64,000 bases of DNA, from NCBI RefSeq assembly GCF_007858275.1, contig NZ_VFEV01000025.1:30190-94189 (forward strand). The letters run 5' to 3'. The DNA comes from Pseudomonas proteolytica (lineage in GTDB: Bacteria > Pseudomonadota > Gammaproteobacteria > Pseudomonadales > Pseudomonadaceae). The notes under the pieces are model-generated. The model was given only the letters and a program-made list of their open reading frames with translations. It was not told the origin of the DNA and made no database searches. The first letter of the stretch is position 1. Every line of letters starts with the position of its first letter. The translations under genes and the position numbers were made by a program. This document shows, one piece after another, positions 42,709-50,749 of the stretch.

Positions 42709-43683
42709 TTAACCGGGCTGGTATTCATGGATGAACTGCTCGATCACATCGGTGAAACGCTCATCCGCGGTGAAGCCCAGGTCCCGGGAGTAGGCGGCAC
42801 AAAACGCGCCCGGCCAGGAACCGACGATGCGCTCGATCGCCTGATTGGGTTCCAGGCGAATGCGTTCGGCCACTTGCGCGCCGGCTGTCTGGCGCAGGGC
42901 GTCGATCATGCGCTCTACCGTGATCGACAGGCCCGGCATGTTGATCACGCGGCCCTCCGTCAACTGCTCGCTACCCAGTTCATGGCCATGGATCAGGTTG
43001 CGAATGGCCTGTGCAGGCGACATCAGCCAGAGCCGGGTGTCGAGCGGTACCGGGCAGACGCTGGTCTGGCCGTTGAGCGGTTCGCGGATGATACCGCTGG
43101 CGAAGCTGGAGGCTGCAAGGTTTGGCTTGCCCGGGCGCACGACGATGGTCGGCATGCGCAGGCTGCGACCGTCGACGAACGCACGCCGGCTGTAATCGGC
43201 AAGTAGCAGGTCGTTCATGGCTTTTTGTGTGCCGTAGGAGCTTTGTGGCGCCCATACCTGGTTATCTGGCACCTGTTCCGGCAACTGCCCGCCGAACACC
43301 GCGACGGAGCTGGTCATCACCCATTTTGGGCATGTGCCAAGCTGGCGCACGCGCTCCAACATGTGCTGGGTTGCACTGAAGTTGATGCGCATGCCCAGTT
43401 CAAAATCGGCTTCGGCCTGGCTGGAAACCACCGCAGCTAGATGGAAAATGCTGTCGGTATTGGCATCGATCAAGCGCTCGAGCACGTGGGCGTTGGCGAT
43501 ATCGCCACACACCACTTTTACCCGGGGGTCATTGATCCCCGTCAGTTCGACCATGTCGAACGCGACAATCTGCTCGATGGGCCGGGACTGGCCCGTGCGG
43601 TCGGTGAGCGAACCACGCAGCAGCAGCGCTTCGATCAGGCGGCGGCCAAGGAAGCCGGCTGCACCGGTCACGAGAATATTCAT
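42709..43683 (-). CDS. denD: D-erythronate dehydrogenase DenD
   Basis: A 324-residue extended SDR (NAD-dependent epimerase/dehydratase fold). NAD site ILVTGAAGFLGRRLIEAL, HLAAVVSSQAEADFE, and catalytic Tyr/Lys in PQSSYGTQKAMNDLLL. DenD oxidises D-erythronate to 2-oxo-tetronate in the pathway completed by OtnI, OtnK and OtnC, all encoded next to it. The name depends on this context; by fold alone it would be a sugar epimerase. Confidence 0.88.
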   Translation of the reverse strand: MNILVTGAAGFLGRRLIEALLLRGSLTDRTGQSRPIEQIVAFDMVELTGINDPRVKVVCGDIANAHVLERLIDANTDSIFHLAAVVSSQAEADFELGMRINFSATQHMLERVRQLGTCPKWVMTSSVAVFGGQLPEQVPDNQVWAPQSSYGTQKAMNDLLLADYSRRAFVDGRSLRMPTIVVRPGKPNLAASSFASGIIREPLNGQTSVCPVPLDTRLWLMSPAQAIRNLIHGHELGSEQLTEGRVINMPGLSITVERMIDALRQTAGAQVAERIRLEPNQAIERIVGSWPGAFCAAYSRDLGFTADERFTDVIEQFIHEYQPG

Positions 43684-43698
43684 GAGTTACTCCAAACG

Positions 43699-45009
43699 TC
43701 AGCGGTTGACGAGTTTTCCGGGAATTCTGAAGACCAGCAGGGCGCCGAGGAACAGTGCGCTTGCCATCACATACATGCCGATTGTGGTGCTGTGGGTCAG
43801 GTCCTTGAGGAAGCCCATCAGGTAGGGCGAGACGAAGCCCGCCAGGTTGCCCCAGGAGTTGATCAAGGCGATCCCGGCAGCCGCCGCCGTACCGCCAAGG
43901 AACGCAGTCGGCAGGCTCCAGAACAGCGGCAGGGTGCTCATGGCGCCCATCGAACCCAGGGTCAGGCCGATCATCGACACCGTGAAGTTGTCGCTCCAGG
44001 TCGCAGAGATGAACAGGCCGATGCCACCGAGCACGGCGGTCAACGCCAGGTGCCAGCGTCGTTCGCGCAACCGGTCGGCACTGCGCGAAACCAGGATCAT
44101 GGTCAGAGCAGCGGCGGCGTAAGGGATGGCGGTGAGCATGCCCACTTCGAACACATCGCTGACACCGGCCTGGCGGATAAGGGTTGGCAACCAGAAACCG
44201 ACGGTGTAGAAACCGGCGATCATGCAGAAGTAGATGGCCGTCAACAGCCAGATACGCGGCTGCAGGAACACCTCTTTGAGGCTGTGTTTCTGGTGGCCGA
44301 TGGCTTCTGCGTCAATGCGCGCCTGCAGCAGGGTTTTTTCTTCACGGGTGAGCCAGCCAGCGCTGGAGATCCGGTCGCTGAGGCAGAAAACCACCAGGAA
44401 GCCGACAGCAATCGAGGGTAGCCCTTCGAGGAAAAACAACCATTGCCAGCCCGCATATCCATGAACCCCGTTGAAGGCGCTCATGATCCAGCCGGACAAC
44501 GGCGCGCCTATCAGCCCGGACAGCGGCACGGCGGTGGCGAACAGCGCGTACATCTTGCCGCGGCGGTGGGTCGGGAACCAATAGGACAGGTAGAGGATGA
44601 CCCCCGGATAGAACCCGGCCTCGGCGATCCCGAGCAGGAAACGCATGATGTAGAAGGATGTCGGCGTCGTCACCAGGGCCATGGCCGAGGAGATGATGCC
44701 CCAGGTGATCATGATGCGTGCGATCCACAACCGCGCGCCGACACGATGCAGGATCAGGTTGCTGGGCACCTCGACGAGGAAGTAGGCAATGAAGAAAATC
44801 CCTGCGCCGAGGCCATAGACGGCTTCGGAAAATTGCAGATCGTCAGACATCTGCAACTTGGCGAAACCGACGTTTACCCGATCCAGGTAGGCGACCAGGT
44901 AGCACAGCAACAACAGCGGCATGATCCGCCACGCCACTTTGCGATACGCCAGGTTCTCGAAGCGATCTGCGGGTACGACGGCACTGGTTTGAATCACTGA
45001 TTCAGTCAT
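43699..45009 (-). CDS. MFS transporter, ACS family, likely D-erythronate/tetronate uptake
   Basis: A 436-residue permease with about 12 helices. AYLDRVNVGFAKLQM in helix 1-2 and the MFS loop motifs RVGARLWIARIMITWG and RFLLGIAEAGFYPGVIL place it in the anion:cation symporter (ACS) family with tartrate and glucarate transporters. The conserved Arg/Glu of helices 1 and 4 are there. Start 45009 has GGGGGAA upstream. It is first in the operon, so it would import the acid that DenD oxidises; substrate is inferred from context. Confidence 0.87.
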   Translation of the reverse strand: MTESVIQTSAVVPADRFENLAYRKVAWRIMPLLLLCYLVAYLDRVNVGFAKLQMSDDLQFSEAVYGLGAGIFFIAYFLVEVPSNLILHRVGARLWIARIMITWGIISSAMALVTTPTSFYIMRFLLGIAEAGFYPGVILYLSYWFPTHRRGKMYALFATAVPLSGLIGAPLSGWIMSAFNGVHGYAGWQWLFFLEGLPSIAVGFLVVFCLSDRISSAGWLTREEKTLLQARIDAEAIGHQKHSLKEVFLQPRIWLLTAIYFCMIAGFYTVGFWLPTLIRQAGVSDVFEVGMLTAIPYAAAALTMILVSRSADRLRERRWHLALTAVLGGIGLFISATWSDNFTVSMIGLTLGSMGAMSTLPLFWSLPTAFLGGTAAAAGIALINSWGNLAGFVSPYLMGFLKDLTHSTTIGMYVMASALFLGALLVFRIPGKLVNR

Positions 45010-45174
45010 GTGTTTCCCCCATCCTTATTTTTATAGTGGGTGGCGTTGTTTGTGTCGGATTACATGATGGGGCGTTTTTTATCATAATACGTCATACGAA
45101 TTCAACGACTAAATCCAGAGAGGACGGCGGGTCTAAAATGCAGTACCTTTCACAGATTTGAGCCAGAGTCGTCT
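45010..45174. promoter_or_regulatory. Divergent control region of the tetronate operon and its regulator
   Basis: A 165-bp gap between the divergent transporter and FadR-type regulator genes. It holds an AT-rich stretch at 45070-45105 with ATACGTCATACG (two direct ATACG units and a loose palindrome TAYGNCRTA) that is a plausible operator of the regulator, but the symmetry is weak. Confidence 0.4.
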
Positions 45175-45954
45175 ATGCCCACTCCTGACAAATCCTCCTG
45201 TAGTGCCGATACGCTGGGTACCCTGAAGGACTCCGCCAAGGGCACACTGTCCGATCAGGTGACGGCGGCCCTCAAGGCCTATATCGCCAGCGGCGAAGCG
45301 CTGCCAGGGCATCGCCTGCCCACCGAACCGGTACTTTCGCAGCGTTTTGGCGTCAGCCGCACGGTCATCCGCGAGGCCATTTCGCGCCTGAAGTCGGCCG
45401 GCCTGGTCGAGGTCCGCCAGGGCAGCGGTACGGTGGTCAGCGAAGGGGCACACATCAAGGCATTCACGATTGACTTGGATGTCGGCGGGTCGATCGAGGC
45501 GGTATTGAGAGTCACCGAACTGCGCCGCGGCATCGAAGGCGAGGCGGCGGCATTGGCGGCCCAGCGACACTCACCGGCGCAACTGGAAGCCATCCACCAA
45601 GCGCTCAAGGCCATTGATGCAGCGGAGCAGGGGAGCCGCGACGGGGTTGAGGAAGACTTGGCGTTTCATCACTCCATTTCCAAGGCGACCGGCAATCCGT
45701 TGTACCCGTCATTGCACGAATTCATCGCGCAATTCATCAAAGAGGCGATCCGCATCACACGCTCCAACGAAGAGCGGCGCCGAGACCTGGCCAAGACCGT
45801 CCGGGCCGAGCACTTTGCCGTTTACGCGGCCATTGCCGCGCGTGATCCAGAAGGCGCACGGCAAGCGGCGCTGGAGCATATCAATAATGCGGTAGAGCGA
45901 CTTAAAAGTGCGGATCCGTCGTTTTGGCAGAGTCCGGGGGCGAGGAAGGTTTAG
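45175..45954 (+). CDS. GntR family (FadR/FCD subfamily) transcriptional regulator
   Basis: A 259-residue repressor-type regulator. The winged helix (about 22-90) has PTEPVLSQRFGVSRTVIREAI and VEVRQGSGTVVSE. The C-terminal FCD ligand domain (about 105-245) has VTELRRGIEGEAAALAA, FHHSISKATGNP (metal-ligand His), and EHFAVYAAIAARDPEGA. Divergent from the tetronate operon, so it most likely controls it in response to a pathway intermediate. Confidence 0.9.
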   Translation: MPTPDKSSCSADTLGTLKDSAKGTLSDQVTAALKAYIASGEALPGHRLPTEPVLSQRFGVSRTVIREAISRLKSAGLVEVRQGSGTVVSEGAHIKAFTIDLDVGGSIEAVLRVTELRRGIEGEAAALAAQRHSPAQLEAIHQALKAIDAAEQGSRDGVEEDLAFHHSISKATGNPLYPSLHEFIAQFIKEAIRITRSNEERRRDLAKTVRAEHFAVYAAIAARDPEGARQAALEHINNAVERLKSADPSFWQSPGARKV

Positions 45955-45985
45955 TGTTTGAGCTTGGGAATGTGAGTGGGGCATT

Positions 45986-46019
45986 ATAACTAAACTAAAT
46001 AGTTATTAATTTTACTTAT
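45986..46019. repeat. 34-bp AT-rich palindrome, copy A (imperfect)
   Basis: Left arm ATAACTAAACTAAAT, spacer AGTT, right arm ATTAATTTTACTTAT (12 of 15 positions match a perfect mirror). It sits 31 bp after the GntR gene stop. The left arm and next three bases are identical to copy B 925 bp away, so the two are related. Confidence 0.75.
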
Positions 46020-46203
46020 AAGCTATTGAGATATAAAGAGTAGGGCACACACCCACATTACCAGCTATGCGATTGTTGAATATGGAAATAACCACTATCG
46101 TCAAAAGCGCTAAAAAACTAGTAGTTCCTACAGTAGCCACAACCCTGGAATGCCCGGAACATCGGGTTTCCAGCACCTTGTGGTGTCTATGAGGAGAACG
46201 AAC

Positions 46204-46383
46204 ATGAATAAGATCTACGACGATGAACTGAAGGCTATTTCGACCAGGCTCGCTGCCATGACGGCTGTTGAGCGGCAACGCGCGTTGGACTTCTTGAATG
46301 GCAAGGCTGAACTGCGTCCCGATATGGGGAATAGTGCAAGCGTGGCTGGTGTTACAACGACTCCCGTTAAACCCATTGAGTGA
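46204..46383 (+). CDS. Small hypothetical protein, 59 residues
   Basis: MNKIYDDELKAISTRLAAMTAVERQRAL begins an amphipathic helical N-terminal half; the C-terminal third (SASVAGVTTTPVKPIE) looks unstructured. The start at 46204 has a strong GAGGAG 8 bp upstream, the main support; no homologue is recognised. It lies between two palindromes in an AT-richer stretch and may be a cargo gene. Confidence 0.5.
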   Translation: MNKIYDDELKAISTRLAAMTAVERQRALDFLNGKAELRPDMGNSASVAGVTTTPVKPIE

Positions 46384-46910
46384 CAAGGTGCCGCCATCCG
46401 GCGTTGAGCCACACGAAGCATTCACGCAAATATCCGGCAACTTGGCCAATATTGCGTACGCAGAGTAAACCTCCGGTGATCTATAAGATTCGGGCGGGGT
46501 TTCTTTGCGTACGGAACACTTGGGGCGATTTGGTTGGATCGGTATTGCGGCGGCCTCTGGGAATAATGAGCGTCTTGCAGCACGTGTCCAATCGGTGGCC
46601 ATCGCCAAACATGAGGTGTGGGTTGCTGTAACATCGCCAGGCAGCAAGCTGGGCCAGAGGATGAGGATTTGAGGGCAGGTTGCCTCAATCATTCAGAACC
46701 CGTAGGAGCGGGCATGCCCGCAGCGCGTCAGCGCGAGGACTTGACCAATCCTACGGCAACATTCATAGGGCAAATAGGGGAGGAGGGATGCATTGATCGC
46801 CTGACACCTTGTTGATTTAGCCGCTAAATTTGAGGTCGATTCCTCCGGCGCTCGATCTGCTTTTCACCGTGAAAAATAGAGTAGGTAATCGGTTCCGACT
46901 CGGTTGAACT
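46384..46910. other. Non-coding stretch between the small ORF and palindrome B
   Basis: No supported gene. It includes the direct repeat TTGCGTACG at 46454 and 46503 and one REP-like unit at 46701-46756. A minus-strand open frame over 46012-46692 crosses these features and has no family-like segments, so it is not called. Confidence 0.5.
46701..46756. repeat. REP-like palindromic unit
   Basis: CGTAGGAGCGGGCATGCCCGC at the left and CCTACGG at the right, with an internal GCGCGTCAGCGCG hairpin. The GGAGCGGGC core is the Pseudomonas REP pattern with a shortened right arm. Confidence 0.6.
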
Positions 46911-46944
46911 ATAACTAAACTAAATAGTCATTTAGTTTAGTTAT
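46911..46944. repeat. 34-bp AT-rich palindrome, copy B (perfect)
   Basis: Left arm ATAACTAAACTAAAT (46911-46925), spacer AGTC, right arm ATTTAGTTTAGTTAT (46930-46944): 15 of 15 pairs. It lies 135 bp before the HEPN-like gene. A 15-4-15 layout suits a dimeric DNA-binding protein or a recombination site. Confidence 0.8.
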
Positions 46945-46999
46945 GCCTTTAATGAATTATAAGGAGGAGGGTAGCTCATCTGGTGACCTAGGGGTAGGT

Positions 47000-47039
47000 C
47001 ATGCATGATCGCTAACGTTCATGCATGCACGCTAGCGTT
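47000..47039. repeat. Two 20-bp imperfect direct repeats before the HEPN-like gene
   Basis: CATGCATGATCGCTAACGTT (47000-47019) is followed at once by CATGCATGCACGCTAGCGTT (47020-47039), 17 of 20 matches. A GGGTAGCTCA word flanks the pair on both sides (46969 and 47053). Such tandem iterons just upstream of a start are typical of autorepressor operators. Confidence 0.65.
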
Positions 47040-47079
47040 CAAGAATGAGCTAGGGTAGCTCAAATTATGGAGAATTTTG

Positions 47080-47655
47080 ATGCAGCAGCACCTTACACCT
47101 TGGATGATCGAAAGCGCTTACCGTTATTGTGAGGCCGCGAAATACTTGCTTACTGGGTACGACATGATGGCTGTTGCCCAGGTCAATGCAGCGATCGGTA
47201 TGGAGATTTTGTTGAAAAGCTTCGTCGCCCGGCCCAGCGGCAACCATGGTCAGGTCAATGAAACGTATGACTTAGACCTCAAGTTGATCAATGACGCTCA
47301 TCGCGAGCTGCAGCACGCTGGCAAGATTGCTGCTGATGACAAACGCGTTGATAAGCACGATCTACTCACGCTTTTTTATGCGGTGCCTGCTGATATCCGG
47401 TCGCGACTTCGATTCGACCATGAGGAAGAATGGATCGAGCGTTACCGTAATGTTTTCACAAACGCCCGATATCCATACGAGGCCAGATCGCGCAAAGGAT
47501 ATAGCGACACGCTGATTCGCGTCCTGGACACCATGATCGAGAACGTTGTGCAGTGGTACCGCGATCAAGATTGCCAGGACGTATTCATTGTCTGCTATGG
47601 AATGACGCCGGCTGATTTCCAACCCAAGGCTGCCGAGCAGGCCGATCCGTCATGA
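47080..47655 (+). CDS. HEPN-domain-like protein
   Basis: A 191-residue, mainly helical protein. The N-terminal YRYCEAAKYLLTGYDMMAVAQ with GMEILLKSFVA, then DKHDLLTLFYAVP and TNARYPYEA, follow the HEPN pattern (helix pair ending in LLK, HDL helix, and the ARYP turn). The RNase motif Rx4-6H is not found, so catalysis is doubtful. HEPN proteins usually pair with MNT nucleotidyltransferases or act in toxin and defence systems; no such partner is adjacent. Start 47080 has GGAG 7 bp upstream. Codon use is less GC-biased than neighbours. Confidence 0.65.
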   Translation: MQQHLTPWMIESAYRYCEAAKYLLTGYDMMAVAQVNAAIGMEILLKSFVARPSGNHGQVNETYDLDLKLINDAHRELQHAGKIAADDKRVDKHDLLTLFYAVPADIRSRLRFDHEEEWIERYRNVFTNARYPYEARSRKGYSDTLIRVLDTMIENVVQWYRDQDCQDVFIVCYGMTPADFQPKAAEQADPS

Positions 47656-47709
47656 GCGTGGCTTCAAATCTGACCACCGCCGGCCCCCAAGCCTCCATAG
47701 TGAGGTACG

Positions 47710-47725
47710 CATAATGTATATTATG
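47710..47725. promoter_or_regulatory. AT-rich palindrome between HEPN-like and kinase-like genes
   Basis: CATAAT-GTAT-ATTATG, perfect 6-bp arms. It stands in the 143-bp convergent gap. It may be a protein site or part of a termination region; no T run follows. Confidence 0.4.
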
Positions 47726-47798
47726 TTAAATCACGTAATACACACTTCAACCTCCACCCGACACCTGCGATCACTTCCACGCCCCCAGCTTCCTCCAG

Positions 47799-48431
47799 TC
47801 AACCGTCCGCCCCTCTGCATATAAGCGCCTTATAAATCTCAGAAACCACCTGCGCCGTTGCGCTTTCGAGCGTTCCCTCATTACGGCATAACACCCAGCC
47901 ATGATTTTCAATCGCACGCTCGAACGCGTTGGTACATGCCACATGTTCTTCCAACAGATGGATCACAGTGCTGTTCAAGCCGCGCCGTCGTGCCGCTGCC
48001 CGTGCCCAGGAGATATCAGGAGCGGTGACAATCCCGATATGCAGGTCGGGTACTTGCACATTCCGATCGATGTTCAACTGTAGGATTTCTGCAAACGGGA
48101 TTGTGCGCCGGAACGCGGCATCGGACGGGTACCAGCGATCAATCAACACAATGCTGCCGGGTGGCTGTTGAGCAATGACGTGCCGGGAAATCCATGCCCG
48201 GCTATCAGCGAGGCGCTCACACACCTCCCACTCCAAGTTCCGTGAGGGATTCCTGACCAGTTGGTTAACGAGGATCATTGTTTGCCCCCGATGGGGATCG
48301 CTTTTTTTCTCGCACAGCCGGATTACTTTTTTGTTGTCTGCCCTTAGTACTGTTGTAACGGCTTCCAACAGCGTGGTTTTGCCGGTTCCCTTGGGCCCGT
48401 CTACAGAAACAAACAGCGGACGCTTGATCAT
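47799..48431 (-). CDS. Thymidylate-kinase-like P-loop NTPase
   Basis: A 210-residue nucleoside-monophosphate-kinase-fold protein. Walker A GPKGTGKTT (residues 12-20) and the DRW motif VLIDRWYPSD (Asp98/Arg99) match dTMP kinases, with a lid-like Arg cluster ARAAARRRG. The housekeeping tmk normally sits with holB and pilZ, so this is a second, divergent copy; such enzymes appear in phages and accessory clusters. Its start overlaps the LprI-like gene by 4 bp (ATGA), so they are co-translated. The substrate is unknown. Confidence 0.7.
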   Translation of the reverse strand: MIKRPLFVSVDGPKGTGKTTLLEAVTTVLRADNKKVIRLCEKKSDPHRGQTMILVNQLVRNPSRNLEWEVCERLADSRAWISRHVIAQQPPGSIVLIDRWYPSDAAFRRTIPFAEILQLNIDRNVQVPDLHIGIVTAPDISWARAAARRRGLNSTVIHLLEEHVACTNAFERAIENHGWVLCRNEGTLESATAQVVSEIYKALICRGADG

Positions 48432-48808
48432 TTCTGGCTTGCGGGCGTAGACGTGACCACGCCATAACCCTTCTGGAGTTCGGTCAGGCGCTGGTTGTAA
48501 CTGTCACGAATGCACGCCTGTTTGTCGTCAGCCTTCCAGCAGTCGTTGCGCCCCTTGATCCAGCCACGTTGTTCAGCCTTGAGCATCTTGGCCTGGCTAC
48601 CGGCCTTTTTCAGTGCAGCGCTGTAGGTGCTCGCCATTTGGCGATCCAGGGAGGCAAGCCCTTCGCTGCTGCAAATCAGTGTCTCCACGGAGCTGGTCAT
48701 GTTCGCGCTGCACTTGAACGAAGGTCCGGTCTGGGCTTGTGCGCTGACGGTCAAACCTGCGGCAAGCACGGCCACTGACAACAGCGCCGCCCGGGTGATT
48801 GAATGCAT
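48428..48808 (-). CDS. LprI-like (DUF1311) periplasmic protein
   Basis: A 126-residue exported protein: signal MHSITRAALLSVAVLAAGLTVSAQA, then the LprI N-terminal-type domain with Cys in FKCSAN, LICSSEGLASLDRQMASTYSAAL, GWIKGRNDCW and KQACIRDSYNQRL. Members include a lysozyme inhibitor of Mycobacterium. Four Cys could form two disulfides. First gene of a two-gene unit with the kinase-like NTPase, an odd pairing of a periplasmic and a cytoplasmic protein. Confidence 0.8.
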   Translation of the reverse strand: MHSITRAALLSVAVLAAGLTVSAQAQTGPSFKCSANMTSSVETLICSSEGLASLDRQMASTYSAALKKAGSQAKMLKAEQRGWIKGRNDCWKADDKQACIRDSYNQRLTELQKGYGVVTSTPASQK

Positions 48809-48922
48809 ATAATGGTGTCCCTGTGAGGATGTGAATGAGCGTCGTGGTAAGGGCCCACGGTGGCGGCTGCAACGCGTATGATTCTTGCACGCTTTCTATA
48901 GGTGGCACTGCATAGGTCGACA

Positions 48923-49582
48923 ATGGCAAAAATCAGCGTTAGCAACAAGGCGACCACGCCAGGCCGAAGAAATCTCACGGCCGCCGATCGGCAGCAGCAG
49001 ATGGTCGAACGGGCGATCACCCTCTTCGCCCAGAAAGGCTTCGCACTCACTACCCGTGAGTTGGCCGAGGGACTGCAGGTGACCCAACCCCTGCTCTATC
49101 GCTACTTTCCCAGCAAGCAATTATTGATCGAGCAGGTTTACCAGCAGGTGTTCATGAGCCGCTGGGACCCCGAACTGGAGCAGCAGCTCAAGGACCGTAC
49201 GCGTCCTTTAAGGGAGCGGCTGATTGATTACTTTATCGGTTACACCCGGACCATTCTGAGCAATGAATGGGTGCGGATCTTTCTGTATGCCGGCTTGCAG
49301 GACCCGCAACTCAACCAGCGCTATCTCAAGCAACTGCACGAAACGGTGTTCCTGACGATCATTGAAGAACTGCGCCATCAGAAGCAACTGAACACCCCGC
49401 TGGACGAGCAGGCGTTGAGCCATGAGATCGAAGTGCTGTGGGGTTTCCACAGCAGCTTCTTTTACTTGGGGGTGCGTAAATGGGTGTATCAGTTGCCCGT
49501 CCCTGAGGATCTTCCGCAGCTGATTGCGCTGCGGGTCAATGCCTTCCTCGATGGCGCCCTGCATTGCGACCAACTCCCGTGA
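48923..49582 (+). CDS. TetR family transcriptional regulator
   Basis: A 219-residue regulator. The TetR helix-turn-helix (about 25-70) is AITLFAQKGFALTTRELAEGL and QPLLYRYFPSKQLLIEQVY. The C-terminal ligand domain has YTRTILSNEWVRIFLYAGL. Start MAKISVSN at 48923 has AGGT upstream. Divergent from the LprI-like gene. Its target could be the VOC/RidA pair beyond it, but that is a guess. Confidence 0.85.
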   Translation: MAKISVSNKATTPGRRNLTAADRQQQMVERAITLFAQKGFALTTRELAEGLQVTQPLLYRYFPSKQLLIEQVYQQVFMSRWDPELEQQLKDRTRPLRERLIDYFIGYTRTILSNEWVRIFLYAGLQDPQLNQRYLKQLHETVFLTIIEELRHQKQLNTPLDEQALSHEIEVLWGFHSSFFYLGVRKWVYQLPVPEDLPQLIALRVNAFLDGALHCDQLP

Positions 49583-49663
49583 TGTCTATTTCCGCGAACA
49601 GATACCAGGCAAAAGCCATCCATGGGTATGACCGGGTTGGTCCAGATCATCCGTGAGGGGTCA

Positions 49664-50134
49664 TCAGCTTCCTTCCTGCGACTGGCCAATGTCGAGGCTG
49701 GCCATGGCCTGGCCGACAATCCGGGCCCCCGGCACGTAGTCAAAGATCATCTCGATGGTGATCCCATTGGGGTCTTCGAGAAACAGCTGGTGCTCACCCA
49801 TCTGTGGAATGACCCGTTCACGAAAGGCAATGCCCATCGATTGCAGACGGACCTGGACAGATTCCAGCCCTTCGCAACGTAGCGATACATGATCGAGACA
49901 GCCCGACCCGTAACCCCCCTGCTTGTTACCCAGATAAGCCTGCAGATCCTTGTCACCGCCCACCACACTGGCGATATGCAGGAGTGGACGGCCACCGGCG
50001 TACATCCAGCAGCCGGGAAAACGAAAATCCGGACGGGGCCCGGATGACAAGCCAATCACGCGTTCAAAAAACTCGGCGGTCTTGCCCCACTGTTCGGTGC
50101 GAATGGTGAAATGGTCGAGCGCTAGTACTCCCAT
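49664..50134 (-). CDS. VOC family (glyoxalase/extradiol-dioxygenase-like) protein
   Basis: A 156-residue vicinal-oxygen-chelate protein: LALDHFTIRTEQWGKTAEFFERVIGL with the first metal His, the second in LLHIASVVGG, GSGCLDHVSLRC, and the Glu metal ligand in FLEDPNGITIEMIFDY. Possible jobs are a dioxygenase, isomerase or small-molecule binder. Divergent from the RidA-like gene across a 140-bp control region with two operator-like repeats, so they may share regulation and pathway. Confidence 0.85.
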   Translation of the reverse strand: MGVLALDHFTIRTEQWGKTAEFFERVIGLSSGPRPDFRFPGCWMYAGGRPLLHIASVVGGDKDLQAYLGNKQGGYGSGCLDHVSLRCEGLESVQVRLQSMGIAFRERVIPQMGEHQLFLEDPNGITIEMIFDYVPGARIVGQAMASLDIGQSQEGS

Positions 50135-50178
50135 GTTCCCTCCAGGCGTTACGGATCAGAGACGTTGCAGATGCATAT

Positions 50179-50230
50179 TTTATCATCCGATATCTTATTT
50201 CAAGAGGTAATTTATCAACCGATAACTTGT
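50179..50230. promoter_or_regulatory. Two 20-bp operator-like direct repeats between VOC and RidA genes
   Basis: TTTATCATCCGATATCTTAT (50179-50198) and TTTATCAACCGATAACTTGT (50211-50230) match at 17 of 20 positions, 32 bp apart (three helical turns). Each holds a small palindrome TATC-N4-GATA. Position between divergent starts (50134 and 50275) fits a shared repressor site. Confidence 0.6.
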
Positions 50231-50274
50231 GCGGACGGTTTACTATCACGCTGATCATTCTTCTAGGGTTCCCC

Positions 50275-50655
50275 ATGGCCAACCACGACCTCAGCTTCAC
50301 CCCCGACCTCGACCCCGACTCGATTTCTTCCGACGTCATCGGCTTCAACGGCATCCTGGTCTCCACGCAAATCCCGGTGCGCGCCGATGGCAGCCTGGAA
50401 CTAGGCGATATCACCGCGCAAAGCGAATGCACCCTGCAAGCCCTCAAGGTCGCGCTCGAACGCGCCGGCAGCAGCATGGACCGGGTCATGCACTTGACCA
50501 TCTACCTCACCGACATGGCCGACCGCGCCGCATTCAACGAGGTGTACAAGCGGTTCTTTGCCAAACCCTGGCCAGTACGCGCGGCCGTAGGCGTGGCGTC
50601 GTTGGCGGTCGAAGGCATGCGAGTTGAAGTCACAGCGATGGCAGCCAAAGGCTGA
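50275..50655 (+). CDS. RidA/YjgF family protein (enamine/imine deaminase-like)
   Basis: A 126-residue trimeric RidA-fold protein. VIGFNGILVSTQIPVRADGS (strand and binding loop), CTLQALKVALERAGSSMDRVM, HLTIYLTDMADRAAFN and the C-terminal PVRAAVGVASLAVEGMRVEV. The Arg in PVRAAV corresponds to the catalytic Arg of RidA, but the usual terminal Glu lies in VEVTA here. It belongs to a RidA subfamily rather than RidA itself. Start 50275 is chosen over a GTG/ATG extension at 50227, which would enter the operator. Confidence 0.85.
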   Translation: MANHDLSFTPDLDPDSISSDVIGFNGILVSTQIPVRADGSLELGDITAQSECTLQALKVALERAGSSMDRVMHLTIYLTDMADRAAFNEVYKRFFAKPWPVRAAVGVASLAVEGMRVEVTAMAAKG

Positions 50656-50749
50656 GCACTGCGCACCATTGGGCATCCAGCGGGTGCCCACCCGGCGATT
50701 CACGGCTACAATGCGCACCTCAACCGTGACAAGCCTGACTAAAAAAACT

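Noticed and set aside
46012..46692. A 226-codon minus-strand frame in the accessory stretch
   Set aside because: Overlaps the well-supported small ORF at 46204, has no ribosome site and a random-looking composition.
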